DNA of 64,000 nt from Mesorhabditis belari (GCA_958450365.1 CAUEEP010000089.1:62001-126000); one strand, 5' to 3'. Shown: positions 1-10,904, counted from the first letter of the stretch. Numbers and translations: made by a program. Notes: a model not told the origin generated them from the letters alone.

Positions 1-133
1 TTTGAATCAAAAAAATAAACACATTTTATCTAGTGCACTCAATTCTTCATTTTTCACACCAATGATCGTTAGCTTAAACGATGAAGTGCGCCAGAAACGC
101 TGTGTTTGCACACTTAGAGCACCACAAAGTATG
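1..133. repeat. Palindromic repeat family A, copy 1 (cut by window edge)
   Basis: This is an imperfect inverted repeat. The left half contains CTAGTGCACTCAATTCTTC. The right half contains GAAGTGCGCCAGAAACG and then a degenerate form of the family end, GAGCACAAAGTAC. The same two arms recur many times in the first 28 kb. The outer left end lies outside the window. It looks like a short non-coding fold-back element (MITE-like). Confidence 0.6.
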
Positions 134-159
134 CAGACTATGTCTGGTAAAGGCATAAT

Positions 160-246
160 TATATTTTTGATCTTCTAACTTGATCACAATGATATTTTTG
201 ATCTTCTAACTTGATCACAATGATGTTTTTGATCTTCTAACTTTAT
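160..246. repeat. Short tandem repeat, about 31 bp x nearly 3
   Basis: A unit built on TTTTTGATCTTCTAACTTGA followed by TCACAATGA is repeated head to tail nearly three times. I see no coding value in it. The stretch 247-490 after it is AT-rich and shows nothing I recognise. Confidence 0.75.
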
Positions 247-491
247 CCAGCGAGTTTTATGACTCAATGCTTTTGCTTTTGATGCTTTTGAGTAAGTTGT
301 ATCTGTTTCTTTTCTAATTTGAAACAAATGAAAAGAGAAAAACGCGAATTTTCGTGGAATTGATTGCCTCAATTACATCTCCTTTCCTTTCCATTGAATT
401 CTCTCAAAGATTCTCAATGAAACCACTTAAGGAATGTTTCATTTCTCACGAGATAATGCAATAGACTAAAAAATATCCTCATGATATTGAA

Positions 492-640
492 CAGTGTACT
501 TTGTGCTCAAAATCTTGTAACCAAATCCCTTCTAGCGCGCTTGATTCATCGTTTTTCACACAACAATCTCATCAAATTGAAATGAAGAATTCAGTGCGCC
601 AGAAAGAGTGCGTTTACAAAGTAGATGAGTAGGAAACTCT
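492..640. repeat. Palindromic repeat family A, copy 2
   Basis: The left end reads GTGTACTTTGTGCTCAAAA and the right half reads AATTCAGTGCGCCAGAAAG then GTGCGTTTACAAAG. These are the two halves of the family A fold-back, here with a short asymmetric centre. It is the best reference copy on the left side of the window. Confidence 0.7.
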
Positions 641-954
641 TTGAAAAGTTGTTTCGAATGGAAAATTGCCTTAATCAGACTTTTTTCTTAGCTTCTTTCA
701 ACTGAATATCTTTTCTCTGAGATACTGAATATCTTTTCTCTCAATTTACATATTCTCTTCATTTCCCCTATCCATTTTTGATGAGATTCAATTATTTTCT
801 CTCGATTTTTGTCCAAAAGATCCCACTTTTTTCTCTGACGCCCGCAAAAATTAGCCTTGAGCTGAATCCTGGGATTCTTCATTCGTCATTCATTCAAATT
901 CATTCAAATTCAATTCAATTTCTGGAAATTTATCACTTTTCTCTATATTTTCTA
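641..954. other. AT-rich sequence without a recognised gene
   Basis: It has simple TTCTCTC and CATTCAAATT duplications but no recognisable gene. If the exon at 955 is real, this is its promoter-proximal sequence. Confidence 0.4.
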
Positions 955-998
955 ATGTATTTTCTCAATGACACGTTCGATTTTGATTTCGACTTTGA
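955..998 (+). CDS. Candidate alternative first exon (1a) of the receptor gene at 21.35 kb
   Basis: The segment starts with ATG, encodes a short acidic/aromatic peptide (MYFLNDTFDFDFDF) and ends GA followed by the donor GTAAGTTTT. It ends two bases into a codon. The first coding exon of the receptor can begin at 21354, right after a TTTCAG acceptor, with one base (A) before its ATG. GA plus A makes GAA and keeps the receptor ATG in frame. Similar segments lie at 5695, 10563 and 13770. The call is inference: ATG-led segments before GTAAG are common in such DNA, and the resulting intron would be about 20 kb. Confidence 0.3.
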
Positions 999-1171
999 GT
1001 AAGTTTTGATAGGAAATGAAAAATTAGTTTAATTGATTTGATTCGTTTTGGTTTTCGATTGAAAATCAAAAATTCTCAATTACCAACCTTTCTTAAGAGC
1101 TACATCTAAGGAAATCTGGTTTTCATATGCAAATTGAGTCTTTAGACCAGAAGATAAGCAATAGACTTGTT

Positions 1172-1366
1172 CATTTTCGGTCCGTCGATAGGTGTACAAC
1201 GGAAATTCACGTGTTAAACCCTTTAAAATCGTCCTTTTCCTGTTTTTTTGGATAGCATTTTACAAGCTCTATCTAATGTTGAAAAAAACGTTTGAAAAAG
1301 TCGATTTTAAAGGGCTTAAGACGTGAATTTCGGCTTTAAACCCATCGACAAACGAACCGAAAATAC
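1172..1366. repeat. Hairpin element with about 60-bp arms
   Basis: The left arm (1172-1231, beginning CATTTTCGGTCCGTCGATAG) is the inverted complement of the right arm (1302-1364, ending GAACCGAAAAT), with a loop of about 70 bp. The arms share ACCCTTTAAAATCG and its complement. It is probably a small non-autonomous transposon. Confidence 0.75.
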
Positions 1367-1547
1367 GCGTGTCTGAGCACCAACGATACCATTCAAGAAA
1401 TCGACTAATTTAATCCATAAGTTTTATCCTTATCTTAAAATTTGTAGTAGTATTTCATCACAAGATTATCAGCTAATAAATCTGCGATCTTATCTAAAGT
1501 TAAGGATAAATCTCACTTGCTTTGCTTATATGAAACACTTGAATGTG

Positions 1548-1640
1548 CCAATAGGTGTGCGTTTAAACAAACGCATTTTGCCTGTGCCAATTGCCACACC
1601 TATTGCCAATAGGTGTGCGTTTAAACAAACGCATCAGAAG
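1548..1640. repeat. Direct pair of small palindromes
   Basis: CCAATAGGTGTGCGTTTAAA followed by CAAACGCAT occurs twice, about 57 bp apart. The core GTGCGTTTAAACAAACGCA is nearly self-complementary and resembles the inner part of repeat family A. Confidence 0.55.
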
Positions 1641-1750
1641 TAGGGATGTTCCAATCGGATTTAAGCGGCTTTATTTATTGAAATGGAAATGAAAAGAAAG
1701 AAAATATATTCGAATTAGTTTCGTTAAAATCAAAAAAGGTAAAAAAACGT

Positions 1751-1834
1751 GTCACCTCACCAGGACTCGAACCCGTGAAAGGATTGCTTGATTGGCGTTG
1801 TATGCAAGCACCTTATCCGTTAGGCCACCGGCCC
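1751..1834 (-). tRNA. Degenerate tRNA-like locus (Arg-type 5' half)
   Basis: On the minus strand it begins GGGCCGGTGGCCTAACGG, close to the 5' half of a eukaryotic tRNA-Arg. It contains a canonical B box, GGTTCGAGTCC. The anticodon stem TGCTTG/CAAGCA pairs perfectly but encloses a 14-nt loop with no U33-type anticodon context. The 3' acceptor strand does not pair with the 5' strand. I read it as a tRNA pseudogene or tRNA-derived retroposon head. Confidence 0.45.
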
Positions 1835-1839
1835 ATCTT

Positions 1840-2327
1840 GACGTCGCTTCTAACCGAGAAAAGGGCTTCTAACCAAGAAAAGCTTCTAACCGAGGCTTCT
1901 AACTTCTAACCGGCTTTACGAAAAGTCTTTTAAGCGAGAAGAGCCTTTCATGCAAGATGTTGGAAACTTCTATACCAAATATCTCGCGTTTTTGAGTCTG
2001 GGCAGCTAATTTTTGCGGCATTTTGATAGGCTCAGTCGTTTCTACAACTTCTCCTTTGGCGTTTGGTGATCTGGCGAAGAAAAAGTGATTCTGGGCGGCT
2101 AATTTGCCAAATATCTCGCGTTTGCGTGAGTGAATCAACTCTGATGTTTCACAAGTAAAACATTAGCATCGAAAACGGAAACTCCTGCACCAGGAAAGCT
2201 AGTTGAGGTTAAAATCCAAGTCTAACTCTGGCTTTACCCAGCTAGAATATGATGTTAGTGAGTGTACCTTAAAAAAGCACCAAAGCAACACCAAAAGAGG
2301 ATTCTTCTTTCGAACTTCCGGTCAATC
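1840..2327. other. Non-coding stretch with short repeated CTTCTAACC motifs
   Basis: GCTTCTAACCGAG-like words recur between 1848 and 1915 beside the tRNA-like locus. ATATCTCGCGTTT and a GGGCRGCTAATTT word occur twice each between 1980 and 2125. I see no gene. Confidence 0.45.
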
Positions 2328-2509
2328 TTTGTCTTGTGAATCTTGTGAGTCTTGTGGATCTTGTAACCGAACCATATTTGACCCATATTTGACCCATATT
2401 GGAACCATATTTGACCCATATTGGAACCATATTGGAACCATATTGGAACCATATTGGAACCATATTGGAACCATATTGGAACCATATTGGAACCATATTG
2501 GAACCATAT
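2328..2509. repeat. Minisatellite: TCTTGTGAG units, then 11-bp TTGGAACCATA array
   Basis: Three or four 9-bp TCTTGTGRR units (2330-2364) lead into an 11-bp array of TTGGAACCATA, interspersed at its left end with TTGACCCATA variants. Because 11 is not a multiple of 3, the array stays open in several frames and gives long spurious repeat peptides on both strands. No protein is inferred. Confidence 0.85.
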
Positions 2510-3054
2510 CTTGTGAATGTCTTGTGATCAATCTTCTGAAACAAAAGTCAAATCTTTCAACAACAGGAACTCTTTTCTCATTTAACAATGAGCATTTTTC
2601 ATTTTTAACTTGTTTTCCCGGCAAAGAAAAACTCCTAATCGTCCCTAAATAAGCGATTTTTTCAACTCAAAAAACTCTCATTCATTGTTGATGTCGACGT
2701 TTTTTCTTTTCCTTTTTCCCAAAATTCTTTCCTCTTCGATTACACGCTTCGTTTCATTCACTCAACTTTTCTGAATCGTTTGAAAATCAGAAATTTCTCG
2801 AAATTTTCGAGTTTTTCTGATCCTGTTCGCTTTTTTTACTCAATTTTCCACCCCATTGATTCGAAAATTTTTGACTTTTTCGAGAATTTGAACGGATCTT
2901 TGAGAGCTTGAGGATGTTTACAATGCTGGAAATTCAGAAAGTTGTAATAAGAATTGAATCGGCTGTATCAGCGAGGCTTGAAAACTGCAGGAATTCCTTG
3001 ATTTCCCTTAATTCGCAGTCATTGTTCCAAGAAAACGATGGAAATGCTATAGTT
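2510..3054. other. AT-rich sequence without a recognised gene
   Basis: Poly-T-rich DNA with no convincing exon. A short ATG-led open frame at 2914-3120 runs into the next palindrome and is not supported. Confidence 0.4.
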
Positions 3055-3182
3055 GGGGAAGTTTACATTCAAATGCACACCTTCTGGTGCACTCAATTCT
3101 TTCATTTTCTTTGCCGTTGATAAAAGAAAATTGAAGAATCGGATTGCACCAGAAGATCTACGTTTACAAATGAGCACAAAGC
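3055..3182. repeat. Palindromic repeat family A, copy 3
   Basis: The left half reads TTCTGGTGCACTCAATTCTT; the right half reads GAAGAATCGGATTGCACCAG then GTTTACAAATGAGCACAAAG. An isolated outer end, GTACTTTGTGCTCAA, also lies at 3345-3362 on the far side of the neighbouring tRNA-like locus. Confidence 0.65.
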
Positions 3183-3243
3183 AAATCTAACAATAAGTTG
3201 AGTGTAACCCAGAGTTAACTCTCCTTGGAGTAAAGGAGATCAG

Positions 3244-3311
3244 GTGCCTTTTGGTGTAATGGTTAGTGCAGTTACCCGTTAAGCAAAAGGTTCGGGGGTT
3301 CGAGATGCACA
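3244..3311 (+). tRNA. Degenerate tRNA-Asn(GUU)-like locus
   Basis: The A box TGGTGTAATGG is good, and the anticodon region CCGTTAAGCAAAAGGTT lines up with eukaryotic tRNA-Asn (CTGTTAACCGAAAGGTT). The T-loop GGTTCGAG is kept, but the following bases break the T stem and the acceptor strands do not pair. It is therefore probably a pseudogene. It is embedded between pieces of repeat family A. Confidence 0.45.
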
Positions 3312-3364
3312 AGTTTTTGTTCTGGCCTAGTTCCAACTGCAATGTACTTTGTGCTCAAGTACAA

Positions 3365-4117
3365 ACATGCTTACAGTCTTGATCTAAAACTTATTGGATA
3401 AAAGCTATTGGCTAAAAGTTAGCTAAATAGCTAAAAGTTATTGGCAAATTGTTGTAGCCTAGATTTTTAAGTTTAAAAACTACCTAACCAGGGAGTTAAT
3501 TCATTTTTGGGATATGGGATCTAGCGCAGAAACGCCAGAAAAACGCCGAACGCGCAGAAACGCCAATTCTAAGGAGTACGTGTTTTTAAATCTGAATATT
3601 CTTTAAATATTTTACCCCTTAGCATTCAGTTCATGAGAAGAATGCGTAGAAAGGGCGCCGCCGCGGTATCTGGCCGATTTACCTTCTTTCTATGAGTAAA
3701 AAATGTACCGATGAAAATGTACCAATGCTATGGAGTAAAACTATGGATACGTGTCCCTTAGAATTTGAAGGTACCGTTTCTGCGTCCCATATCACAAATC
3801 GATGCTTAGTTAGAGAAGTTTTCTGGTAAGCGCAAAATTAAACAGTTACTACAATAGCCAAAAAGTGTTTCTCGTGAGAATTCGTAGACATATTTCATTA
3901 GGCTTTCCCTTTTTTCGGCTTGGGAATCAAAAAGCTCAATTAGGAGTACAAGAAGGGGATAAAAATAGACTTTTGAAATGAGATTTGACTCAAAAAAAAT
4001 CGTGGAAAACTGTTCAAACAAAAATTTGACCACATGTCTAACATTATTTTTGGCTTTCTTTAAGTCCAAGTGTCACTATTTGGAATGAAACATGTGAAAC
4101 GTGAAGGAAAACAATTT
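3365..4117. other. Non-coding stretch with small internal repeats
   Basis: It contains repeated GCTAAAAGTTATTGG words (3405-3445) and a cluster of GCAGAAACGCC words (3525-3570). No exon is convincing on either strand. Confidence 0.4.
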
Positions 4118-4520
4118 TTTTTTTGTAAACAAATCCATTCTAGTGCACTTGTTTCTTGTTTTTAAGACTTTAAAACTTCAGAAAAAGATTTCCTTTGTTA
4201 AAGTTAGAGATGAAACTGCGATTTTCGAGTTTTAAACGACTTTTGATAACGATTTCTCCGATTGAATGACTTTTTGAAATTGGTTTAGTCAAAGTTCCAG
4301 TTACCAATTTGCAAAATCAACCTTTCTTCTTTTAGTTCTGTTTGCTTTTACTTTAGTTAGTTATCTAGTTTTTCAAATGCTCAAAATCACTCAGGATTGT
4401 GAGAAAGAGCGTTAAATGTAGCCTTTTCCCCATCTCTTTATGACTTTGAGTATGCCAAAAGGTGTACGTTTTCAGCTTAAAGCTTAGACGACTTTCATTG
4501 TTTACTTTGTGCTCTAGAAA
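4118..4520. repeat. Repeat family A halves separated by about 290 bp
   Basis: The left half is TGTAAACAAATCCATTCTAG then TGCACTTGTTTCTTG (4124-4165). The right half is CCAAAAGGTGTACGTTT (4455-4471) and the outer end TTTACTTTGTGCTCTAG (4500-4516). The pieces match family A in the correct relative orientation, so this may be a copy split by an insertion. Confidence 0.45.
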
Positions 4521-4555
4521 ATGGAAATTTACCTTTTCTGATGCACTCTTAGTAC

Positions 4556-4630
4556 CAATCTTTATGATTTTGGTCTCATTTTGTAGATCTCAATAAGTGC
4601 AACAAAATGAAACCAAAATCATAAAGATTG
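4556..4630. repeat. Near-perfect short hairpin
   Basis: A 29-bp arm starting CAATCTTTATGATTTTGG is inverted almost perfectly after a 17-bp loop, with one mismatch. It is a compact, recent-looking fold-back. Confidence 0.85.
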
Positions 4631-4636
4631 ACCCAC

Positions 4637-5225
4637 TAATCCATAAAGCCCTTGATCTTGGCTACATTTATCTACCAGAAACTTCCCAGAAGCTTATACA
4701 ACAAGATCTTGTCAAATGGAGGTTCAAAAAAGCTCAATTTTCTCGTTTTTGCGGAGTTTCCAAATGTACCTAGAAATCAATCCCAATTTTGGCTATAAAA
4801 GTTTGACAAAAGAGCTTGCTGTTATTCTTTTTGATATTAAATGTTATTTACGCATAAAATAAATATACTTTTTAACGATTTTTTATTAAGAAAAGTGTCA
4901 AAAATAGCGGATCACCGAAAAAAGGCCGACTTGAGCTCATTCGAGAGCTTATAAAATAAGTTGTATATTTCCAATCGGGGAACTTTTAAAAGATAAATGT
5001 AGCCAAGATTAAGGGCTTCAACATTTTATATAACACTTAACATATTTGGGTTGAACTTGGCGTTTGGGAGCAATCAAAAATAGCAGTTTGCCGGAGAGAG
5101 GCTGATTGGAGTACATTCGAGTGCTTGTAAAATGAGTTGTATAATTCCAATCGGGAAGTTTTTGATAGATAAATGTAGCCAAGATAAAGGGCTTTATTTT
5201 TCTCTATAACACTTAACACTTTGGT
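4637..5225. repeat. Inverted and direct repeat cluster
   Basis: AAAGCCCTTGATCTTGGCTA then CATTTATCT (4637-4665) is inverted at 4992-5018 and again at 5168-5196 as GATAAATGTAGCCAAGATWA then AGGGCTT. Each right-hand copy is followed by TATAACACTTAACA. The block looks like a hairpin element whose right arm was duplicated. Confidence 0.65.
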
Positions 5226-5694
5226 AATGAACTCAGGCCTTTGCCAGCAACTTTTCCAAAAAATTTCGCCGTCTCCATAATTTGCGGTCTACTGAATTGA
5301 CCAAATTGGGTTTAATCACCCGATTTAGTAACTAAATCGAAGTTTTCTAAGTTCTAAAACTTCCTCAAAAGCTTTAACCTTTATCAAAGTCAATCGAAAA
5401 CACATAAACAACCCGGAAATCAAATTGGCATGACAAATTTTATCCAATTTTCTCTCCGCTAAACAAATTGGCTCGATTTGGTGAGAAATCGCAGAAAAAA
5501 CCCTCGAAAATTAGCCGTTTTATTGAAAGAACGACAAAAATGACAGTAATTTCAAAGTAATTCTAAAGTATTTCTAAAATTTATCAAATTTTCCCGGAAA
5601 TAAATGATTTTTTGTGCAAAAGGGCCAAAGTTTTCTGAAGGTTTTCGTTTTCGAAAAAATTTTCTTCTAACATTTACAAAATTTCTTCATAAAA
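5226..5694. other. AT-rich sequence without a recognised gene
   Basis: No exon, RNA gene or strong repeat is seen. It lies directly upstream of candidate first exon 1b. Confidence 0.4.
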
Positions 5695-5729
5695 ATGGAC
5701 CTACCCGATTTCACGGATTTACATTTTCA
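5695..5729 (+). CDS. Candidate alternative first exon (1b) of the receptor gene
   Basis: An ATG after a TTCATAAAA leader encodes MDLPDFTDLHF and stops two bases into a codon (CA) at the donor GTAAGTG. CA plus the A at 21354 makes CAA and keeps the receptor ATG in frame. The peptide is acidic and aromatic, like exon 1a. The structure is seen; its use as a first exon is inferred. Confidence 0.32.
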
Positions 5730-6099
5730 GTAAGTGAAATTTACTTTTAAAAGAATGCATTGCAATTGAAATTTGCATTGCATAGAAGTTTATATATAAA
5801 ATATCCCTTTTGTAACTTTTAAACCTAGAAATTCAGAGATTCTTTTTTGAAAATCTGTTTTTAAAAATTTCTTTTTTAAAACCAATTCAGACTCAAAACA
5901 GTGATCATTTTTGAAATTTGAGAAAATTTTCAAAAACTTTTTTTTCTATTTGCAGTGCTGGCAGTTCTATGAAATGCTATGCACCAAAAAGTACAAAAAA
6001 ATCACGCCAATTTTTCAATAAATAGCAATTTTCATAGCTGCAAAGTCTCGCTAATTGGTGTTATTTTCGAAACGAGCTGTTGACAAAATATCAAGTCTG

Positions 6100-6670
6100 G
6101 AATGATAGGGAAAATCTTGTTCCAAAGATCTTTTGTCTACTAAAGAGAATATTGTTTTTGATTCAAAAAGTGCCCTCTCCTCTAATCCGTTTTCTAAACC
6201 GTGTCCTCTTTTCTCTTTCTACCGTAATCTTGTCACTATTTTCATCCGATTTATCCACTTTTGGGGCAAACTCTGTAAGAATTCATAAAGGATATCAAAG
6301 TGAACAAAAAGCGGATGGATTGAATAAAAATAGGGATAAGATTACGGTCTAAAGAGAAATTTTACACGTTTTAGAAACCAGGGTCGGCGTAGTTGGATGA
6401 GATTGCAAATTTTTCACTGCTAAACTTGGGAACAATCCTAGTCCGTTCCCAGGATAGGCAAAAACCCGTTAAACGACTGATTTAGCTTACGGTAGAAAGA
6501 GAAAGGAGCGCAGGTTCAGGAATCTGGTTTGGCTGCAGAATGAAATTGCAAATTTTCAACTTCCAACTTTGGGAACAGCGCTAGTGTGTTCCAGGATTGC
6601 CAAGAATTTTTCTCTTTTGGTTTCTTTTCGTTTAGAAAACGGATTGGAGGAGTGGGGCATACTGTGGCAT
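6100..6670. repeat. Composite hairpin element
   Basis: CTCTAATCCGTTTTCTAAA (about 6178-6200) is inverted at about 6634-6655 as TTTAGAAAACGGATTGGAG. The neighbouring TTTCTCTTTCTACCGTAATC then TT is inverted at 6335-6360 and partly again at 6485-6505. At least two nested hairpins are present. I see no gene. Confidence 0.65.
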
Positions 6671-7561
6671 TGATATTGGCACTCTGAAAAAGCACACAAC
6701 TATACTAACAATACGATCAGTAACAGCCAACCTCTAGTTTCAGCGCTCGATCAGAGTGCTGTAAGTTCCAGCACTTGATCAGAGTGCTTTACTTGTACAA
6801 ATACTGTATCGATATTGATACAGTACTCATAAGCATTCAACTCGAAGCCCATCCTCACAAATACTTTGGATGAGTTACCCGATTCCCTCGGAAGCTTCAG
6901 AAAAACTCAATTTCCTTGATCATTACCCAATTTTCTGTTTTATCTGATCAAAATCTGATTAAAAAAAAAATCATTTTTACATAACTTATTTACTATTTTT
7001 TCCATATTCACTAACTCCAAAATTGTTTGTCATTTTTCTTTTCGAAACATAAAAACCTCTTAGCTGACGATTCTTCTCCAAAAATTGGCGCAATTTGAGT
7101 CACACAAGACATTTATCAGAAGTGAAAAATTTCCCAGGAAAAAAATCGAAAATTGGTGCCCAAGTTGCCCATTTTAATTAATGGGATTTCAAGTTTAAGG
7201 GATTTTTTTCCACGAGAATTCATCTATTTTAGCTTCTTTTCATCCTTTTCCCCTTTTTCAGATGTCACCTCGTCGTTCGCAATTAGAGCTTTCCGAAGAA
7301 AAAGGAAAAAAGGCTTGGAGATCTCTTTCTTTTCCTATTTTTCTTACTTAAGAAAGAGTTGGATAGGGATTTTTCTTTCATTTCTTTGGAGAAATGGCTG
7401 CCCAACAAGAGTCAAGACTTCTTTCGTTTTTGATTTCTTGAAGACATCATTTGATTCCATACTTTTAGATATTTAGATTTTATTGTAATTTATAGTTTGC
7501 ACAAAATCTTCAATTCGAGAATTGGAAATGAGTTATATGTAAACTTTATTCGGCAAATGAA
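6671..7561. other. Sequence without a recognised gene
   Basis: A duplicated TTGATCAGAGTGCT word occurs at 6728-6790, beside the small palindrome GTATCGATATTGATAC. ATG-led frames near 7261 (beginning MSPRRSQLELSEEK) follow a TTTTTCAG acceptor but end quickly and resemble no family I know. Confidence 0.35.
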
Positions 7562-8212
7562 TCAGTGGATCAGCAAAATTCACACCGGAAAGAAAAGAGG
7601 GAAAATAGGACTGAAAATCAAGAAATTCCAGTGGAAGTGATCGAGAGAAAAAGACTCAGATGGGCCGGCCACGTAGCCGATTCCGATAGCCAGAAGAACA
7701 GACGACAGATGGACGATACGGATCACAGAGTGGCTACCACGAGACCAGAAGAGGCCCAACGGAAGACCAGCAACGAGGTGGAGCACAAAAGTGGCAGAGA
7801 CGGTCAAAGAATGGCTAGAGGCGGAGAAAGGATGGCTAGAGTGCAACCACCATCAGCACAAGCAAGTCGAACACTTCGAACCAGGAACAACCAAGATAGG
7901 AAACACTGGATGACAATAGCAAGGGATAGAGAAATGTGGAAGCAGGTTGTGATCTGCGCAAATAGGAACACCTAAGTGCGAAGATCAAAAAAAAATCATG
8001 GAATCTAGAGCGAAAAGTAAAGGTAGATGAAATGATAAACCACCATAAACTAGGAATTTCCTCACGATAGGAATTTCAATACGAAAAATAGCAATCATTG
8101 TGCTAGACAACAAATTCTGGGCTCAGGCTCAGGCCAGAAGTTGGAGCAGTTCCTTAGTAAGTAGGTTAGATTCTTGCTAGATCCAAAAAACAAACAACAA
8201 CAACAGCAATCG
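7562..8212 (+). mobile_element. Relic of an RTE-type non-LTR retrotransposon (3' end)
   Basis: Translation gives RKRLRWAGHVADSD, then in a shifted frame RWTIRITEWLPRDQK and GRPATRWS, then in the first frame HWMTIARDREMW. In this order these are the conserved blocks at the C-terminus of RTE-clade reverse-transcriptase proteins. At least two frameshifts separate the blocks, so the copy is dead. The catalytic RT domain is absent (5' truncation). The element ends in an AACAACAACAACAG-type tail near 8200, typical of RTE elements. Confidence 0.75.
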
Positions 8213-9464
8213 TTTAAAAACGGGGAGAGATGATCGATTTCTAATGCTAATTGATAGAGAATTCATTTAGAGTAAAAATTCTATTATTCTTGAGGTTGCA
8301 AGCTTCGATTTTCTTATGGCTTTTCTCATTGTGACCATACGAATGTATTTCTTTATTCTTTGAATGAGGTATGAGTGGTGCTAGAGTCCCAAGGCAGTGA
8401 GAAGAGCTCCTCCCACCCACACATTCCCCCTCTTTCTCCATGGCCTCATTGAGTGTGTCGCACTAGACTCTAACACCTCCCATTTTTTTTCTTTACCCAC
8501 TCCCAGGGAAATCAATTAGTTGTCCTCCTTTTCTCTTTTATCTACAAGTCTCATTCTTTCGCATTCTTTGTCGTCAGTTCTTTGAACTCCTTCAACAAGC
8601 CGTTTCTTTGAATCCGTTCTCTCAATGCACCATTGTCTGACATCTTCAAGCATGTTACTTGTTGGATCTTACAGTGATTTGTTACCTAGCTTGACTAGTG
8701 AGTCGATCCAATCTACCTTACCCTACAAAACCTAATCTCTGCTAGGTTCGGCTCAAGCCAGGCTAGGTTCTAATATAGCCTACCCTGATCTACCCTGGCC
8801 AGCAGGAATGTTTCAGAAGCTAGAATCCAAGTCACGCTTGAACAGCCAGCCCCAGTTAACTCTTTAACCGGTTTGGGAAATTAGAAATTAGACTTGCCCT
8901 GGAAATTATAGTTGTTTAAGTTTAAAAGTAGCTAGAAAATGGCAAGTTGAAGTAGCCAAAAAAGCCAAATACCCAAGAAAACACATTCTTAAGAGTTCTC
9001 CCATAAAATCTCATCACTTTTTCCTCCACTTCACTCAAATATCCCAAACGGAAATCCCTATTTGGGAGATTTCCCTAGGAAATCTTTTCTGACATCGCTT
9101 CCTGTTGATCGAATATTTTAGTAGCCGGGCTTTTTTTTAAGGTACAGATTTGAAGAAATGAGGGGGAAATTCATGGCTTTCGAATCAAAGTTCGAAGCGT
9201 TTCTCTTTAAATCTTTTAAATTCTGGAGTGATTTGAGTGAGTCAGATGGGGCGAAAAAACTGAAAATAACACAGATTTACCCATGATAAGTTAAGCCTAT
9301 TACCCACTTGAAGTGATTTATATTGAAACTTTGACAAGTCTTTGACTTTGACAAAACTTTGTGAAGTCTAAACGAGCTGTTCCAAACCTTCACGCTTCCT
9401 GAAACTGTCAACACGTTTTCGTCAACGCTCTCAACGTCAACGCCAAACTACGCTCAAAATCCAA
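8213..9464. other. Non-coding stretch with CTAGGCT-rich patch
   Basis: A patch at 8690-8830 is dense in TAGGTT, CTACCCTGATC and GCCAGGCTAGG words. Similar patches occur at 12840-12980, 21830-21940 and 23580-23730, so this is a weak dispersed repeat. No gene is seen. Confidence 0.4.
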
Positions 9465-9812
9465 TTTTTTACAATGTTCTTTGTGCTCTAAATCTTCGAA
9501 ATCTTCGAAATCTTTTGTCTTTTTTCGCAAAATCATCTTTTGCTCGCTTCGTTTACTTTGAAGCAAGCAAACACGCAAGCTCTCGGGAACATCAAGGTCT
9601 CGGGGACATCAAGCTCTCGGGGACATCAAGCTCTCGGGGACATCAAGCTCTCGGGGGCATCAAGCTCTCTGGGACATCAAGCTCTCTGGGACATCAAGCT
9701 CTCTGGGACATCAAGCTCTCTGGAACATTTCTAGCGAAACTCCGTTCATTTACCCAATCCCAGCCAGTTCAAGAATGTTTTTTGTGCTCAAAAACTTTGG
9801 AAACACGCTGTT
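9465..9812. repeat. Family A end sequences flanking a minisatellite
   Basis: ACAATGTTCTTTGTGCTCT (9471-9489) and AGAATGTTTTTTGTGCTCAA (9771-9790) are two family A outer ends in the same orientation on either side of the 17-bp array. Confidence 0.45.
9577..9727. repeat. 17-bp minisatellite
   Basis: GGGACATCAAGCTCTCG is repeated about eight to nine times. It shifts from TCTCGGGG to TCTCTGGG variants from left to right, which shows the direction in which variants have spread. Open frames over it (GTSSSRGHQAL-type) are artefacts of the repeat. Confidence 0.85.
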
Positions 9813-10562
9813 TCTGTAAATCTTTACTTAAAAGTACTCAATCCCACTGAGTTTCCCTTTTATTTGAACTCAAAACTTGCAAGAGTTGAACTATTTTTTC
9901 CGGGTTTTCCCCGATTCGAATTTTCGGATTTTCTATAAGATTCTCTTTCCTTATTTTTTTTTCCTTTTTCATTTCTTCCGGGGCGGAATCAAATTTTCAC
10001 GGCCTCTCCTTTTCATTGGAGGAAAAAATCTCTTGAAAGAAGTTTTTCTGGTAGAAAAATGGCTTTTGAAAGTGAATCGGTTCAGCGAATCCATTTGTGC
10101 TTTTTTTCTTACAATTTTACATTATCCGTTACATTTTATAAGTTACATTAACCGAGTTTTACATTACAAGTTCATCCGATTTCCCTCGGCTTAGTTACCC
10201 AGCCTGTCTTATCCAATTTGTGAATTTTCTGGCTCAATTTCTGTAAACGCACCCTTTCTGGTTGATTTCTGGATGATTATCCCCTTTTGTGTACATTTTT
10301 TGTACATTTTTGCGCCACTCAAACGTAAACAAACTCAAATCGAACTCGACTCGAAAAATTCACAAACTGAAATCGATCTCGAGCAAAAAATCGAACACTT
10401 TTTTTGTATGCAAACTTTTATTCACGACACCATCCAGCCACATTTGAGATCCGCGAGAGAACCGTTATAAAGCATTCGGCTCCAAATTTTCGCCTTTCGC
10501 ATAGAAAGCGCTTTTGCAAAAACGAAAAGCAGATTTGGAATCAGCGTGAAATCCTACGTCGA
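9813..10562. other. Sequence without a recognised gene
   Basis: T-rich DNA with a partial family A motif (GTAAACGCACCCTTTCTGGT, 10242-10261). There is no other feature. Confidence 0.4.
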
Positions 10563-10615
10563 ATGGTTTTTGGCGTATCTCGTATTTGGTCAGATCCTAG
10601 TGTTGCTTTTCCCTT
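10563..10615 (+). CDS. Weak candidate first exon (1d) of the receptor gene
   Basis: An ATG followed by 17 codons (MVFGVSRIWSDPSVAFP) ends at TT before the donor GTGAGTGA, again two bases into a codon and so compatible with the receptor exon. It lies inside a longer open stretch, which makes it less specific than 1a-1c. Confidence 0.18.
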
Positions 10616-10831
10616 GTGAGTGATCTGTGACTTTTTGAGGGAAATCCTTCCGGGTCTTGGAGAAAATCGAATTTTCGCACCACATTCATTTTTTCATACG
10701 CTTCTTGGTCACTTTGAATTCATTTATTGATGAAAAGAAATGCATTTATTCACACGAAAAATGCGATTCAAAACAATACACAAGCTTAATCCCTAGATGT
10801 AGGGAAGAAAAACCTCAAAAAAACCTTAATC

Positions 10832-10901
10832 CAGCCGGCGGGGTCGAACCCTCGACCTCCCGAGTCAGGTACCAGGCTCTTAGCCACTCGGCCACGACGA
10901 C
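10832..10901 (-). tRNA. tRNA-like locus with Ser/Leu-type 5' half
   Basis: The minus strand reads GTCGTCGTGGCCGAGTGGC, a normal start for a class II (Ser/Leu) tRNA, followed by D-arm AAGAGCC and the B box GGTTCGACCCC. The acceptor strand pairs partly with CGCCGGC (five Watson-Crick pairs, one wobble, one mismatch). The anticodon arm and long variable arm are not well formed. It may be a decayed Ser/Leu tRNA or a nematode variant tRNA. Confidence 0.45.
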
Positions 10902-10904
10902 CAG

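Noticed and set aside
2255..2652. Overlapping repeat-peptide frames on both strands
   Set aside because: Same cause: the 11-bp TTGGAACCATA array.
7153..7476. Open frame beginning near 7153 and MSPRRSQLELSEEK at 7261
   Set aside because: Short, no matching donor and no recognisable domain.
9577..9727. CRISPR-like array
   Set aside because: Units are contiguous with no unique spacers, and the genome is clearly eukaryotic. It is a minisatellite.
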